A stretch of 64,000 nucleotides of DNA from Pectinophora gossypiella (taxonomy: Eukaryota > Arthropoda > Insecta > Lepidoptera > Gelechiidae). The notes beneath the pieces were generated by a model that was not told the origin of the DNA, did no database searches, and saw only the letters and a program-made list of their open reading frames with translations. Below, in pieces: positions 48,401-59,604 of the stretch (positions within the stretch are counted from its first letter, which is position 1; every line of letters starts with the position of its first letter). Both the position numbers and the translations under genes were made by a program. The stretch lies in NCBI RefSeq assembly GCF_024362695.1, contig NC_065404.1:6922604-6986603 (forward strand), written 5' to 3'.

Positions 48401-49781
48401 ATGGATTCGTTTAGCAAAGTGAGTGGTTGGGTGGAATGGTTCAGTGGAGCTAGGCGGGCGCGGCGACGTCGGCACGGGCTGCACAGTAGTCGCAGCACGA
48501 GCCGAGCTATCGGAGGATCTGCTGTCCACTGTCAGCCGACACCCGACACCCGACACCCGGCCCCGACACCCGGCCCCGACATCCGACACCTCGGTGGCAT
48601 TCCCCGCATCCGCGTTAAATTAATGAAAACATCCATCCATAAAGACCCAAACGCCTCTGCCTTCTTATGAATGAAATTCCAACCTGCACGGGGTCGGGTC
48701 CTTTTTTATGATCATCATAAATTAAACGACCAATTTCCAGCGAGTGTCACAGCACGGATAAAGGAATCATTTTTATAATATCCTCAGCGCTTAACAAGGG
48801 TACAAATAATGCCCACGCATATTCACGCGGCTATAAGTCGGGATCGCGCTGGCCACTGACTGCTAAACTGTTAATATAAATAATGAACTGTGTTATGGGC
48901 TGACGTGGTAGGTAGCCGTACGTTGACTAACAAGCGCTTTGTTCGATTCATAACTTGCCTTTTTGTCACGGCCCTCTTTAATGCCCGATTGCAGGTTCCC
49001 TCCGTCGGATTATGTTGGCGATTTTGACTCACTGATAAATCGGCCTAAACTGAATCAAACATCAGAAAATAAATTATGTTCTTGTGTAAATACTTGTCAC
49101 AGAATATGGAGAATATATTTTTTAAATATTATTCAAACAGCATTCAGCGGCGAGGAACTACTCAGATGATGAACACAATTATACTGAACACTTCACTTTA
49201 CTTTGTAGGTACTGAGACAAACGGAAAATACAAGTAAGTTGTCAAGTTCCTAATCATCATGTTTGAACAATCCTATCCATATATCCCGTCTGCCCTTTTC
49301 AAGTGATCCACCTTACACCGCTTCGTCACATTATAAGGTAAAATAAAACCTAATTCTGATCAACCAACCGCATAAAACTAACAGGTAAATAAGTACCAAA
49401 AATATAATGGATAAATCTCCGACATTATTTGCCAGATGTCTGATATTTTACTGAAGTCTAGATTTCACAGCCCACGCGAGTGCGTGATGCATAGCTGGAA
49501 GCGACCCCGGATTTATGGCGTCCCCTCGGTGGCTGACTTATGGCATCTGCCGGCTGTCCCGGGACTTGTGTGACTTCTGTTCTTCGATGGCAACATTGAA
49601 TCCTGGTAGTTTTTTTAGGAACTTACTTAGGTACATGTATTCTTGATTTTGTTTAGATCCTAGAGATATTTCATGTCATGTAGTCATGAAGAAAGTCCAG
49701 ATTAAAATGGTATTGCTTTAGTATTGTTTTTCTAACTGGTAAGACCACTCGGTAAGACTATTGGGAATAGGGGTATTTTCC
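45480..49781. other. Non-coding DNA with many GC-rich patches
   Basis: Densest cluster of CpG-rich blocks in the window: about 46680-47045, 47395-47530, 47760-47830, 48050-48190 and 48440-48600. Two related segments occur in direct order: GCCCATCTGATAGCC...AATATGACGACAGTTTGCA near 45700 and GCCCATCTGATACCGG...AATACGACGACAATTCGCA near 46352. No gene. Confidence 0.45.
48536..48592. repeat. Short GC-rich tandem repeat
   Basis: CCCGACA and CCCGGCCCCGACA units repeated about seven times within a GC-rich patch. Confidence 0.85.
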
Positions 49782-49837
49782 AGAGCGTTTTATATCTAAC
49801 TATAGGTACCTACCTATAGTTAGATATAAAACGCTCT
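49782..49837. repeat. 56-bp palindrome: perfect 27-bp arms, 2-nt centre
   Basis: 49782-49808 (AGAGCGTTTTATATCTAACT then ATAGGTA) is exactly inverted at 49811-49837; only CC separates them. There is no similarity to other repeats in the window. It could be a very small foldback element, a recent template-switch product or an assembly artefact. Confidence 0.95.
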
Positions 49838-50052
49838 CGTTATTGTAACGATTTATGAATAAGTACGTAAATAAAAGACATCAACGAGTACCTATTATTT
49901 TTTTATTTATTTAGATATCAGATATTATTTTATTTATCAGACAATATTTTTAAAAAACGTCTCATCGTACATGGAACTATAATTATTGTACCTGCGCTAT
50001 TTTACTTAATCAAATCTATTACTTGTGTGTAAGTAGGTAACTTCTCATATGC

Positions 50053-51247
50053 GATCGGCGTCCGAAGGACGTAATATACGATCCCGACGACCTGATTACT
50101 CTAGCCATAGAGGCGGCCAATCAGCTCGCGACAGCAAACACTTCACAACCCCGATGCCGACCTCATTGGCGTGGTCGACGATTTCTCTCATTCAATCTTA
50201 TCGCTTATCGCTATCGACCTGCTAGGGTCTCTAGCACAGTGTCTCGTCCTGCCTATTTTAGATTACGCGGACGTTTGTTACCCGGATCTCTCTGTGGAAC
50301 TAGTTGCAAAACTTGAACGATTACAAAACCTATGCATAAGATTTATTTTTGGCCTGCGGAAGTTTGATCATGTTTCCGACTACCGTGCGAGGCTTGGGTG
50401 GTTACCGATTTATCGTTGGAGAGACTGCCATATCCTGTTCCTTCTATACTCCGTCCTTTTTAACCCTAAATCTCCTTGCTATCTTAAAGATCGCTTCGTC
50501 TTTCATTCTTCCACTCTTACCCGCAACCTCCGTTCATCCAACAATCTGTCTCTAAATATTCCTTCCCATTCCTCAAGTTTCTACTCCAAGTCTTTCACGG
50601 TGCAAGCTGTCCGTTTGTGGAATTCTCTGCCTGAAAGCATTAGGAGAGCTTCGTCATTGGAGTCCTTTAAACGGCAAGTCAAGGCGCATTTCCTTACCTC
50701 TATTTCCTCTTCATCTTCATAATCTATCTACTCCTTTTCTTCCATAGTATATGTAGTAGTTTAAGTAGTGATATTTATTTATTATAACAATTATAATTAT
50801 GTGTATTATTATTATGTAGTTTATGTAGTCAAAAGTGTATTTATTTTTATATGCACAAGTATTCCCATGCTGCACTATCCCGCTATATTACCTAATATTC
50901 AATATCTCCTATACTTAAAGGTTGCCTGGAAGAGATTGCTACTTAGCAATAAGGCCGCCTATTGTACTAATTCTATTTCTCTTTTGTTTTGTATTTTGTT
51001 TTTTCCTGTTTGTGCAATAAAGTATTTGTTATGTTATGTTATGTTATGTTAGGGTCGATTAATTCATTCAAATATTTTTCTCTCAGACGACGCCCTGAAC
51101 CGAGGTTGGCGCCCAACTGGGCACCCTCAGGCCTGTTGTCTTAAATTTTGTACCGGGTGAGTGCCCTCAGCGCTCCCCATTTGTCCGGCCAAGTAGTTTA
51201 TGGCATTTGCGGCAAATCTGCAATAAGTCACATCAAAAAAATAACAC
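50053..51247 (+). mobile_element. Family A element split by a LINE
   Basis: The left part 50053-50229 (GGACGTAATATACGATCCCG, CTAGCCATAGAGGCGGCC, CTTATCGCTATCGACC) and right part 51050-51247 (GGGTCGATTAATTC, CCTCAGGCCTGTTGTC, CGGCCAAGTAGTTTATGG, poly(A)) are consecutive in the intact copy at 45059-45467 read on the minus strand. Confidence 0.93.
50230..51049 (+). mobile_element. CR1/Rex-like LINE, 5'-truncated, intact ORF2 C-terminus
   Basis: Encodes about 160 uninterrupted residues to a stop at 50722: LAQCLVLPILDYADVCYPDL, KLERLQNLCIRFIFGLRKF, DYRARLGWLPIYRWRDC, and VRLWNSLPESIRRASSLESF then KRQVKAHFL. This is the conserved region after the reverse transcriptase palm in CR1/Rex/Jockey-group LINEs. 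The palm itself is lost. A 3'UTR with GTTGCCTGGAAGAGATTGCT and GTGCAATAAAGTATTTG ends in (TTATG)n. It is flanked by (T)AGGGTC (50223-50229 and 51050-51056) inside the family A element. The open frame suggests a young insertion. The open frame beginning at 50171 is a chance fusion of host-element sequence to this tail. Confidence 0.93.
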
Positions 51248-51850
51248 AAGCAAACCTTATGCTAGGTTTGATCACACAAAAACACACAAGGCGGTATAAT
51301 TTATTCCCCTTTCAACCTTATTATTTCGCATTGTGTTATAACAAGGAAAGAAAAAGTAGAATTTTCTTTTTATTTCTTTCACGTTCCTATCCAGCAGAGT
51401 GACCACCGGTATACGTACCAGTGCAACTATAAAACGTCTGTGTAAATGATTAAGTGTTAAGTTACGATGTTTGCGGGCTCGCGCGCAGCGTGGCGCCGGT
51501 TCCATTCACTGGTATAATATTACCTTACCGCCGAAAATATCAAATCGACAGGCAGCGATCGTATCAGAAAAGTTATAAAATTGAATATTTTCATATGTTT
51601 AGTGGGAGGTGCCCCGCAGTGTGTCACGCCGCGTCTCTTCCGGCCGCAGACGGCCGCTGTTGTCCGGTCCTCTTGCGTGTGAGTAGCGCTAGAGATGAGA
51701 ATGATACTATACTATATAGATACCTATTTTATATCGAGATGATATCACTCTTCAAAGTACACAGAAAAGTTGAGAACGAGCACACTTTTTTACATATCTA
51801 TGTTTCCATGCGGATTATTACGAACGTAATTACAAGATTATTAAGAACAT

Positions 51851-52165
51851 AACGGCCTCCGTGGTCCAGTGGTAGAGCGTTGTGCTCACGATTCGGAGAT
51901 CCCTGGTTCGAATCCCGGTGGGGATCCCTAGTTTGGTTAGGACATTACAGGCTGATCACCTGATGGTCCAAAAAGTAAGATGATCCGTGCTTCGAAAGGT
52001 ACGTTAAGCCGTTGGTCCCGGTTACTACTTACTGATGTAAGTTAGTAGTCGTTACACGAGTCATGTCAGAGGCCTATGGCAAACTCAATAATAACCCTAA
52101 AACCAGGGTTGATGGGGGTGATAATCCACCTCACAATCCACACGATAGATAGAAGAAGAAGATTA
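51851..52165 (+). mobile_element. tRNA-derived SINE, family C, nearly complete
   Basis: AACGGCCTCCGTGGTCCAGT (A-box region), CTGGTTCGAATCCCGGTGGG (B box), CCTAGTTTGGTTAGGACATT and the tail CACACGATAGATAGAAGAAG. A short part after the B box is deleted relative to 22141-22461 (GGGGATCCCTAG instead of GGGGACATATC...). GAACAT flanks both ends (51845-51850, 52167-52172), a possible short TSD. Confidence 0.9.
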
Positions 52166-52659
52166 CGAACATAAGTACCATAACAATACTGTGTACTCTA
52201 TATTACATATTAATAGTGTACTTATGTGATAATTTTTGCACGCATTTTAAAAACAGAAAGAAAACGTTTAAAGTTACCTATAAGTAATTCGTAAAGAATA
52301 TTAAATATTACCTATTCAATACCTTTACTGTACAATCTTGAAATAAAATGCTTATTCTTATTTTATCATGTGTTTTATAGCGACACTTTATTTCATTTTA
52401 TATACTTACTACGATACGAGTTTGGATAACGAAACAAAAATATGAAATAAGCTTTAATTTAATAACCCTTAAGCTGACAGCAGACTAAAATCTGTTTTAA
52501 ATGGAATCATAATCACAATAGCGGAACATAAGGTCAGTTTTTATCTTATTAATTTGCAAAAATCTTGTAATGTCATAAAAAAAATCGGCGCGTAATGTCA
52601 CTGAATGGCAACCGATTTTTTTTTAAATAACAATTTAAAAATAGAACCTGCTATCTTTG

Positions 52660-52742
52660 TCTTCTATCGTGTGGATTGTGAGATGGATTACCAATCCCAT
52701 TAACCCTGTTGTGAGGGTCATTACTGAGCCACCATAGGGCTA
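52660..52742 (-). mobile_element. SINE family C 3' fragment
   Basis: On the minus strand: TGGTGGCTCAGTAATGACCC, AGGGTTAATGGGATTGGTAA, CACAATCCACACGATAGAAG. Confidence 0.8.
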
Positions 52743-53325
52743 TATTTATATGGGTCTATATGTCCTGTTATATTGACTAGAATTCCATATACTTACCTAA
52801 TCCTGTAAATTCTGACAGCAGCGTGTACGGTGTGGAAGAATTTTATTTTGATCTGCTTTCAGCATTACACTGTTACGCTGATACGTGAATGCCCTGATAT
52901 TAAGTACGTATAATAGCTAGTATCAAGTTACCAGTTATGACAAACCTACGCCGTACTAGGCCTCTTCAAAAGCACTACAACTTTACGATATGTTTTTATG
53001 GAGAATAGAGATGTTATTTAATATCGTTGTTAACGTCTCCACAAAATTTGAAAGATGCTTTTAAACTATATCTCAGCGGATAGAAGCTCAGTTGTTACCC
53101 AAGTTTATTACGGACTATAAATATTCAATAACAACAAATAGGTAAGTATATTGAATACGAAACTATTTATTTTTTCGACGGCGACTTTATGGTTCATAAG
53201 AAGTGTTATTTATCTATCTGAAAATCATCGCAGTTTATAACCGTGACTATCTATCTGCATATTAGCCAAAAATACTTTTGTTCATAAATATAAGTACCTA
53301 TTTACTTATTATGATATTACTTCCT

Positions 53326-53440
53326 GACACAGGGCACCCTCAGGCCTGTTGTCTTAAATTTTGTACCGGGTGAGAGCCGACAGCGCTCCCCATATATCCA
53401 GCCAAGTAGTTAATGCCACTTACGGGAAATCACAACTCAC
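53326..53440 (+). mobile_element. Family A 3' portion
   Basis: GGGCACCCTCAGGCCTGTTG, TTGTACCGGGTGAGAGCC, CAGCCAAGTAGTTAATGCCA: last 115 bp of family A, diverged at the very end. Confidence 0.85.
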
Positions 53441-53837
53441 AATAAAACAATTTAAACCATATTCGTCACAAAACATTGAAACACCATAAAGCCAAACCTT
53501 TTAAAAGGTGATTGCTTATTCATTGCCAAACTTTATTCAGCCCACATGAACCCATATAAATATTCTTAGAACTGTCTATCGCATTTGACGCCCTGGTGCG
53601 ACAGCCGACACTCTATTTGGGTATCATTGAAACAAATGTTTATAAAAACGATATAAATAAATACACTGTTAAATGAAAATAAAAAAGCAATTCAAGTGTT
53701 CACTCTGGCGGTTTATAGGTGTTGGTCTTGCATTAGATTAATAGAGAACTAGCGATCACACGTGAGTTTGTTCGTATGGTCTTTTTATTATTATCCTTTG
53801 TATAGAAGGAATACTATTGTAAGCGAGTAATCGATAC

Positions 53838-53944
53838 ATGAGCCAAGTCAGGGGCCTTTGCCGGCTCAATAATAACCCTGACACCAGGGTTCATTATTGA
53901 GCTGAGGTTAGTATTCCACTTCACAACCCACACGACAAGAAGAA
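53838..53944 (+). mobile_element. SINE family C 3' fragment
   Basis: GAGCCAAGTCAGGGGCCTTT, CAATAATAACCCTGACACCA, CACAACCCACACGACAAGAA. It carries a small internal duplication of TTCATTATTGAGCT type. Confidence 0.82.
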
Positions 53945-54040
53945 GAAAAGTGTAGAAGGTATGTGCTATTCCGTTCGTGAGCGTTCCCAATTTGAAAACA
54001 TTATCCGCAGTAACGTCGTATCTTATAGGGAAGTCAAGGA

Positions 54041-54115
54041 ATTGGCCTTTGATAGACTGGAATGGAAAATGCTACACCGACAAGAGCGTGGCTCTTAAAT
54101 TGATGATGATGATGA
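54041..54115 (+). mobile_element. LINE 3' end with (TGATGA)n
   Basis: TTGGCCTTTGATAGACTGGA, ATGGAAAATGCTACACCGAC, AAGAGCGTGGCTCTTAAAT then GATGATGATGATG. One frame reads ELAFDRLEWKMLHRQERGS-stop, a plausible LINE ORF2 C-terminus. Same 3' end as 541-577. Confidence 0.75.
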
Positions 54116-54226
54116 TCCGCAGTAAAAGGGCGGAAAAATTGTGTAAAAAGAGCTTTTAGGCAGTAGAATCAAAGTACATGAATGAACAAAAACGTACGAA
54201 TCGTAGTGTATTCAAAGTTGTGATTT

Positions 54227-54329
54227 GTGAGATCATTGATGAACCTCACCAAGGGTTATTATTGAACCGCCTTGCAATAAGTACGAGCATGGACCAACGG
54301 CTTATCGTGCCTTCCGAAGCACGGATGTA
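54227..54329 (-). mobile_element. SINE family C fragment
   Basis: On the minus strand: CCGTGCTTCGGAAGGCACGA, TAAGCCGTTGGTCCATGC and, after a deletion, GCGGTTCAATAATAACCCTT, GGTGAGGTTCATCAATG. Confidence 0.75.
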
Positions 54330-54542
54330 AAGATGTCCTTTACAATAATTACAAAAATGGTCAAATTAAATTTACGATTGAAATCCAGGACAATAATAAG
54401 ACACGATAGTGTTTTAATTATACAATTAAAATAGAAAAAATGACGTTTTTCTTACTATCTAATCACTAAAATAAGATACTGAATTACTTATATTTACCTA
54501 ATATTTTTCTAATTTCAAATTATTAAGTTTAAATAAGTACTT

Positions 54543-54598
54543 GTGGAGATCCTTGGGGGAGGCCTATGCCCAGCAGTGGGCGTCGTACGGCTAATGAT
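54543..54598 (+). mobile_element. RTE LINE 3' end scrap
   Basis: GTGGAGATCCTTGGGGGAGG, CCTATGCCCAGCAGTGGGCG: identical over most of its length to the 3' end of the LINE at 16288-17954. Here the G-run has the correct length, so the frame reads WRSLGEAYAQQWASYG and stop. Confidence 0.9.
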
Positions 54599-55053
54599 GA
54601 AGTACTTACTCATAATTGTATAAGTTATGTACGCCATAATTGTCATATAATTATATTAGTCACAGTACCGTAACCTTCTAAATGTAAAAATGTTTAAATG
54701 TATTTGATGTGGCTAATTTATAAATATAAATTCAAGATGTGTCAATCCACACTAGACTCGTTTAATATTATTTTGATAGTAGCTATGTGCAGAATGAATT
54801 TTGTTGCGAACACAATGTAAGTGCAGACTAGTAGTACAAGTAAGTACAGATCTATCAAAGAACCGGTTCTCGTGATACATACACCCATATTCAGATGTTC
54901 ACTCGAACGTTTCTCGAGTCAGTCCCCAGTTCAGACCTTGAGGTCACCTCAACTGGGGACGGAGTCAGCTCAAACTCAGCCCAAAATCTTTATTCATAGA
55001 CAGCACCTCAACGTCATTAATTTCGTATTATTTTTTCAGCAGTACGATATATA

Positions 55054-55281
55054 CAGGGTGTTAGTGACATCGTAACGAAAACTTTGAGGGATGATTGGGA
55101 CCATGATTCTGAGTTACTATCGAGAGGAATTTTCAGTCGGAAAATTCATGAAAATTTTTGTGTTTTTTAAAATAATTTTCAGTTCCATACTTTTGCGACG
55201 GAAAATTCCACTTTTTATCAATTCAGAATCATAATCTCAATCATCCCTTAAATTTTTCGTTACGATGTCACTATAACACTG
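55054..55281. mobile_element. Long-TIR MITE (family G) with TA target site
   Basis: The left end CAGGGTGTTAGTGACATCGT then AACGAAAA is inverted at the right end (TTTTTCGTTACGATGTCACT then ATAACACTG). The arms continue inward with TCGGAAAATTC/GACGGAAAATTCC. Flanked by TA on both sides, as expected for Tc1/mariner-type insertions. 228 bp with no coding content. Confidence 0.88.
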
Positions 55282-55347
55282 TATGGTCGACTCCAATGAG
55301 TAACGTCCTTAAGTCGAGGATGTAAATGTCAACTGAGAATACATCCG

Positions 55348-55400
55348 GCCAAGTAGTTAATGCCATCTGCGGCAAATCTACAATAAGTCACGTCAAAAAA
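55348..55400 (+). mobile_element. Family A 3' end scrap with short poly(A)
   Basis: CCGGCCAAGTAGTTAATGCC, GCGGCAAATCTACAATAAGT, CACGTC then A-run. Same end as at 34647-34716. Confidence 0.85.
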
Positions 55401-55792
55401 ATATATGAAAATACCAAAATACAAAGTTGAGGCCGTCTCCAGTGGAGGAAAAGTCGAGTTAACATCTTTGAATACGGCTGTTAGAGGTGAGCACGCCGTT
55501 ATCTCCCCGGGAGCGACTTATTAGCACGCTAAATTGATTTCGACGCCTACGCACCTTGTTTCGTATAACGTACGCCGATACTCATACACTAAATTAACTA
55601 AATTACTAACCAGTAAACGTCTATTCGGATTAACTGTCATTGATAACCTCGCTTAGACTACCTTTTATAGATAAATTGCTAAATAAATAAACTATTTGGA
55701 AGCTGTTTAGATAACAAGTTTTGGTTATTTATGAGTGTTGCCAAGGATATTAAAAATTATACTATTTCACCGCTTCTGTTGTGTTTAATTTG

Positions 55793-56320
55793 AACTAGCT
55801 TTTGCCCGCGACTTCATCCGCGTGGCTTGTTATAAAAGAGAGATCTTTGTGTGTGTCTGAATTGTGCAGTTTAAATTTTTTCATACAATTTTTATTTCCC
55901 GCTAACTTCCATTTTTCAAAATACAGCCATAACTAAACTTTATATTTACTAAGGTATGCATACATGCTAGATTGAAAACATCTATCTTACGCGGTTTCAT
56001 TTTTTCATACAAATGTTTCTTTCCGCTAACTCCCGTTCCCGTGGGAATTTTGCAATATCCTGTTGCAACTAAGCTTTAAGTTAACTAAGGTACCTGCATG
56101 CCAAATTTCAAGCGTCTAACTTAAGCGGTTTACATTTTTCATACAAAAGGATTTTCCCGCTAATTCCCGTTCCCGTGAGAATTCCGGGAATTCCTTTCTT
56201 AGTGCACCTCTACGGTACCTAAGCTACGTCCCTTCCAAATTTCAAGTACCTACGTTTAGCCGTTTAGGCTGTGCGTTGATATATCAGTCAGTCACTTTGT
56301 CCTTTTATATATTTAGATAA
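55793..56320 (+). repeat. Dispersed repeat with three internal units (CTTTTGCCCGCGACTTC type)
   Basis: Begins AACTAGCTTTTGCCCGCGAC and ends TCAGTCACTTTGTCC with TTTTATATATTTAGATA. Inside, a unit of roughly 120-135 bp (TTTTTCATACAA... CCCGCTAA(C/T)TCCCGTTCCCGTG... ACTAAGGTA... AAATTTCAAG) is repeated about three times at approximately 55878, 56000 and 56136. I recognise this pattern as a common lepidopteran interspersed repeat; its class is not clear to me. Confidence 0.7.
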
Positions 56321-59264
56321 ATACATGAAAATTAAAATCATCATCATCTCTTATGCTAGATTATGACAACATTCGAATTGTAGCGTGGACAGCGACTCCC
56401 CGTACGGCGACTGCTTGACATCGTGCAGTAATAACACTGTGCTTTAAGTGTAAAAACTCTATTTGATAACCTCCGCGAACATCAGCAGCTTCCTGTGAAA
56501 TAGGTATGAAAATATCAGTGAGAGTGTGGGTCGGGAGCGATATCAATTAATAGGCATTGGTGCGCACAGCTGCAAAAGTGTAAAGTGCAGCCAGGCGGGG
56601 GGCGTTACGTAAATCACGCGCCGATCCGCGTAAATCGACAGCGCGAATACGTTCTTTATGTATAACCCCGCGGTGGACACAAAACCTGCCCTCTAGCGAT
56701 CTTTTCCGATGAAAATTGGTGAAGTTTTCATTACAAGTTGTGAGGAATAAGGACCGCATATTTTGCGGCTGTTAAAATTACAAACTCAATTTATTATATA
56801 CTACACAAGTGAGGCACTTTAAACATCAACATACGTACAAGAAACAGTATATATAATACCCGATCGTTCAATTATTGCCATAAATAAAAGGCGAGCGACA
56901 CAAACTGGCACGTTCCGTTTCGCGCTATGGAAAAAATCATGTAGGCGAGCGCAGTACAGCGCAGCGCACTACACAACACATGGCTCGCGAAAATTATGGC
57001 CGCTCCGATTTTTCGAGAGCATTAATGCAAATTTATCGAGCCGGCAGCGCTAATTGCGAGCGACGCGCGCCCGCTGATTGTTTTCTCCTCCAATTTATGG
57101 CAACACCTATTGCCGATTTAAAGCTTTAATTGTAAACGATTCACGTGTTTTATTGGATAGTCGAGCTGCAGTATTTATTCGACCCCACGCTCTGCGGTTT
57201 CGGTTATTGATTTTCCAACGACTCTGTTTGTACTGACTCGCAGTTTTTAAGTTTCAGTTTGCGTCGAAGTGGACGATGCGTGACATGATATATAGGGGTC
57301 GGTCGCTGCGGTCAACTTAATTGAGTACAAAACTAAACAATCGGTGCAAGCACATGGACACAGAGAACGTACTTACTTTATATGTATGTGAACTTAGCCA
57401 ACTGTCTACGATGAGCCGCCCGCTCTACGAGTTTTCGTAGCACGTAGTGGGAGAACTGAAAAAGTGTCGTTAAACTTGAGAATTACCTCTCGCCAGAGGT
57501 AGGAATGTGTTAATAAATTAAGTGACGTCACATTTGAGCGGTTAACAAAGTTAAGCGGCGGCCGGGGGCGTTTCCCGCCTTTTTCGCTTAAGTTTTCCGC
57601 GCCGCCGGCACCGGAAGTTCGGCCATTATTATTTTACGCGGGCAACAAGCGGCGCGATAATATCCCGCGCTCTGCCCGCCTCAGCCGAGACTGCCTTTAA
57701 TGGCGAACGTGTCTTCTTACTTTGCGCTTAATAGGTGTAATAACTTAAACAAAAAAGTAAGATTCAAAATTAAACTACCGATCGTATCTCACTGGCGGCA
57801 GCGATTTTAATACAAATTTTACAGAGCTGAAAAAAATGGAACGTACCTACCTGCTTACACTTAAATTAGACCGTCTTCGTCTTTGTATCTAAAACTTATA
57901 TGAATAATTGCTGTCTAAAATTAAAAAAATAATCAATCCCTAATATCGCCGTTTAGACTACATTTTAAACCTCGACTTTCAAACCTAATCCAAATAGGTG
58001 TTCTATAAGATTTTTCTACCCTTCCATTAGCGGCGTCCGGTGTGTTCTCAATTCGGCACACGTCACATGTCACCCGACGTGTGTTTTGCGTAATCCCTGA
58101 ACACAGCTTAGCCGGGTCTAAGCCGGGTCGGGTTCCTCGCACTTCGTCCCGTAAATCAATCCGGAACTCTCCGGGACAGTCCGGGACAGTCTCGGGCAAA
58201 AATAAAAGGTCGAGAGCCACCTCGGGAATCCGCTTACATTGCAAGCTAACAATGTTCCGAGCTTCCAATAAAGAAACGGTGAAACGAACTGAGCAAAAAA
58301 ACATTGTCAATAGAACATAGATATGTAGTATTATATATTTTCATCGTACAGTTAGTATAGGCTCTCATTTGTCTTTTTGTTTTCTCGTTGAAAACTGTTT
58401 TTCAAGTACCCATTAGAAAATTCTAGATAATTAAAAACATCCGCATGATGCCCACCAATTATGCATGGTAAGTAACATTTTTATGATTAGACAAAGTGTT
58501 TGGATATAATTGACTTGACGAACATAACCATAGTTTACCCCAAATTCTTATCATGTGAACATCTCAATGTTGTTTCCTCGAAAGTCAGTTATGTAAAAGT
58601 AATACTTTATATAACGAACTTAGTTGGTACCTACTTAACAGAACCCAAGACTGTTTAAATTAACAACGAAATTGTTGTCAACAACTGCATCTGTCGTTTT
58701 CGAGCTTTACGCAAACGCTTAAATGTTATTACAGGCCAAATGATACTTTCTCGTGACACCGTGGCGTAATACCGAAATAATAGAAAAAAAAATAGTTGAC
58801 AGCCCATTGTCTGTTAAATTATTCACGAAATGTATTCGTCGCTCTAGATCTTCGGCCAGATCGGCCGATATGGGGAATTACACCGTTTCCATATTTCATG
58901 CTGTTGGAAGCTGATGACAGTCGTGACAACCACAAACGAGTTTTTGTTCGAATCACTAAAGTTAATGACGTCGCGTTTTATGGAAAAGCGAGCGTTGTAA
59001 TCATGATGCTTTCAGAACTGTTTGTTTTTCATATTGCACTCTTCTGTTACAGTGACAAACTTCAAATTCCATCGCAAATCATGATTTAATTTCGTTACGC
59101 TTTAAAGTTTCGTAGGTATTTTATAGTTCTAAACACTTATATTAAATGAGGTTGCCAAGGAAATATACCTTTGCTCATTGGCGAGGTTCGCACAGGTTGC
59201 AATTAAAACATAAAGTATGTGATAATAGGTTAATATAACGATAATGAATTTATATTTGATAAGC
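56321..59264. other. Non-coding DNA with GC-rich patches
   Basis: CpG-rich blocks at about 56560-56700, 56930-57090 and 57545-57700 in AT-rich surroundings. A 10-bp tandem duplication (CCGGGACAGT twice) lies at 58171-58190. No gene supported. Confidence 0.45.
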
Positions 59265-59279
59265 GTAGTACCTACTGTA

Positions 59280-59513
59280 CTTTACTGTATGATTATCACG
59301 TGCTCAGTGTTGAAGGAAAACATCGTGAGGAAACCCACTTTCCCGAGAAATGCATTTTCGGAGGTATGTGACCTAAGCTGGTTTTCCCTTCGCGGGTTGG
59401 AAGGTCAGACAGGCAGTCGCTTCTGTAAAAAACCGGACCTGTCAAATCTTCAGGTTACATAAGCAGATCCTGTGAAAAACGGGATAATGCTAGGGAGATA
59501 ATGATGATGAAGT
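59280..59513 (+). mobile_element. SINE family D, 5'-truncated, 15-bp TSD
   Basis: Body and 3' end of family D (GTTGAAGGAAAACATCGTGA, GAAATGCATTTTCGGAGG, GGGTTGGAAGGTCAGACAGG, AAAAACGGGATAATGCTAGG, GATAATGATGATGA). Flanks GTAGTACCTACTGTA (59265-59279) and GTAGTACCTGCTGTA (59514-59528) match at 14 of 15 positions. Head missing. Confidence 0.92.
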
Positions 59514-59604
59514 GTAGTACCTGCTGTAAATGTTTATTAGTTTTTTAAGTATATTTTATGTTTGTCTAAGTTACCGCCTTGGGCATGCGCCTGTATGCTA
59601 ACTT

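Noticed and set aside
50171..50229. N-terminal part of the open frame running into the LINE tail
   Set aside because: This part is family A sequence; the frame is a chance fusion across the insertion point.
54905..54960. CCCCAGTT...AACTGGGG inverted motif
   Set aside because: Arms of only 8 bp with poor pairing in between; within chance.
57025..57032. POU octamers ATGCAAAT scattered in the window (also near 4480, 28558, 35985, 44361, 48309)
   Set aside because: About the number expected for an 8-mer in AT-rich DNA of this size; no clustering.
57933..58320. 125-codon minus-strand and 92-codon plus-strand frames overlapping each other
   Set aside because: Mutually antisense with no domain; neither could be supported over the other.
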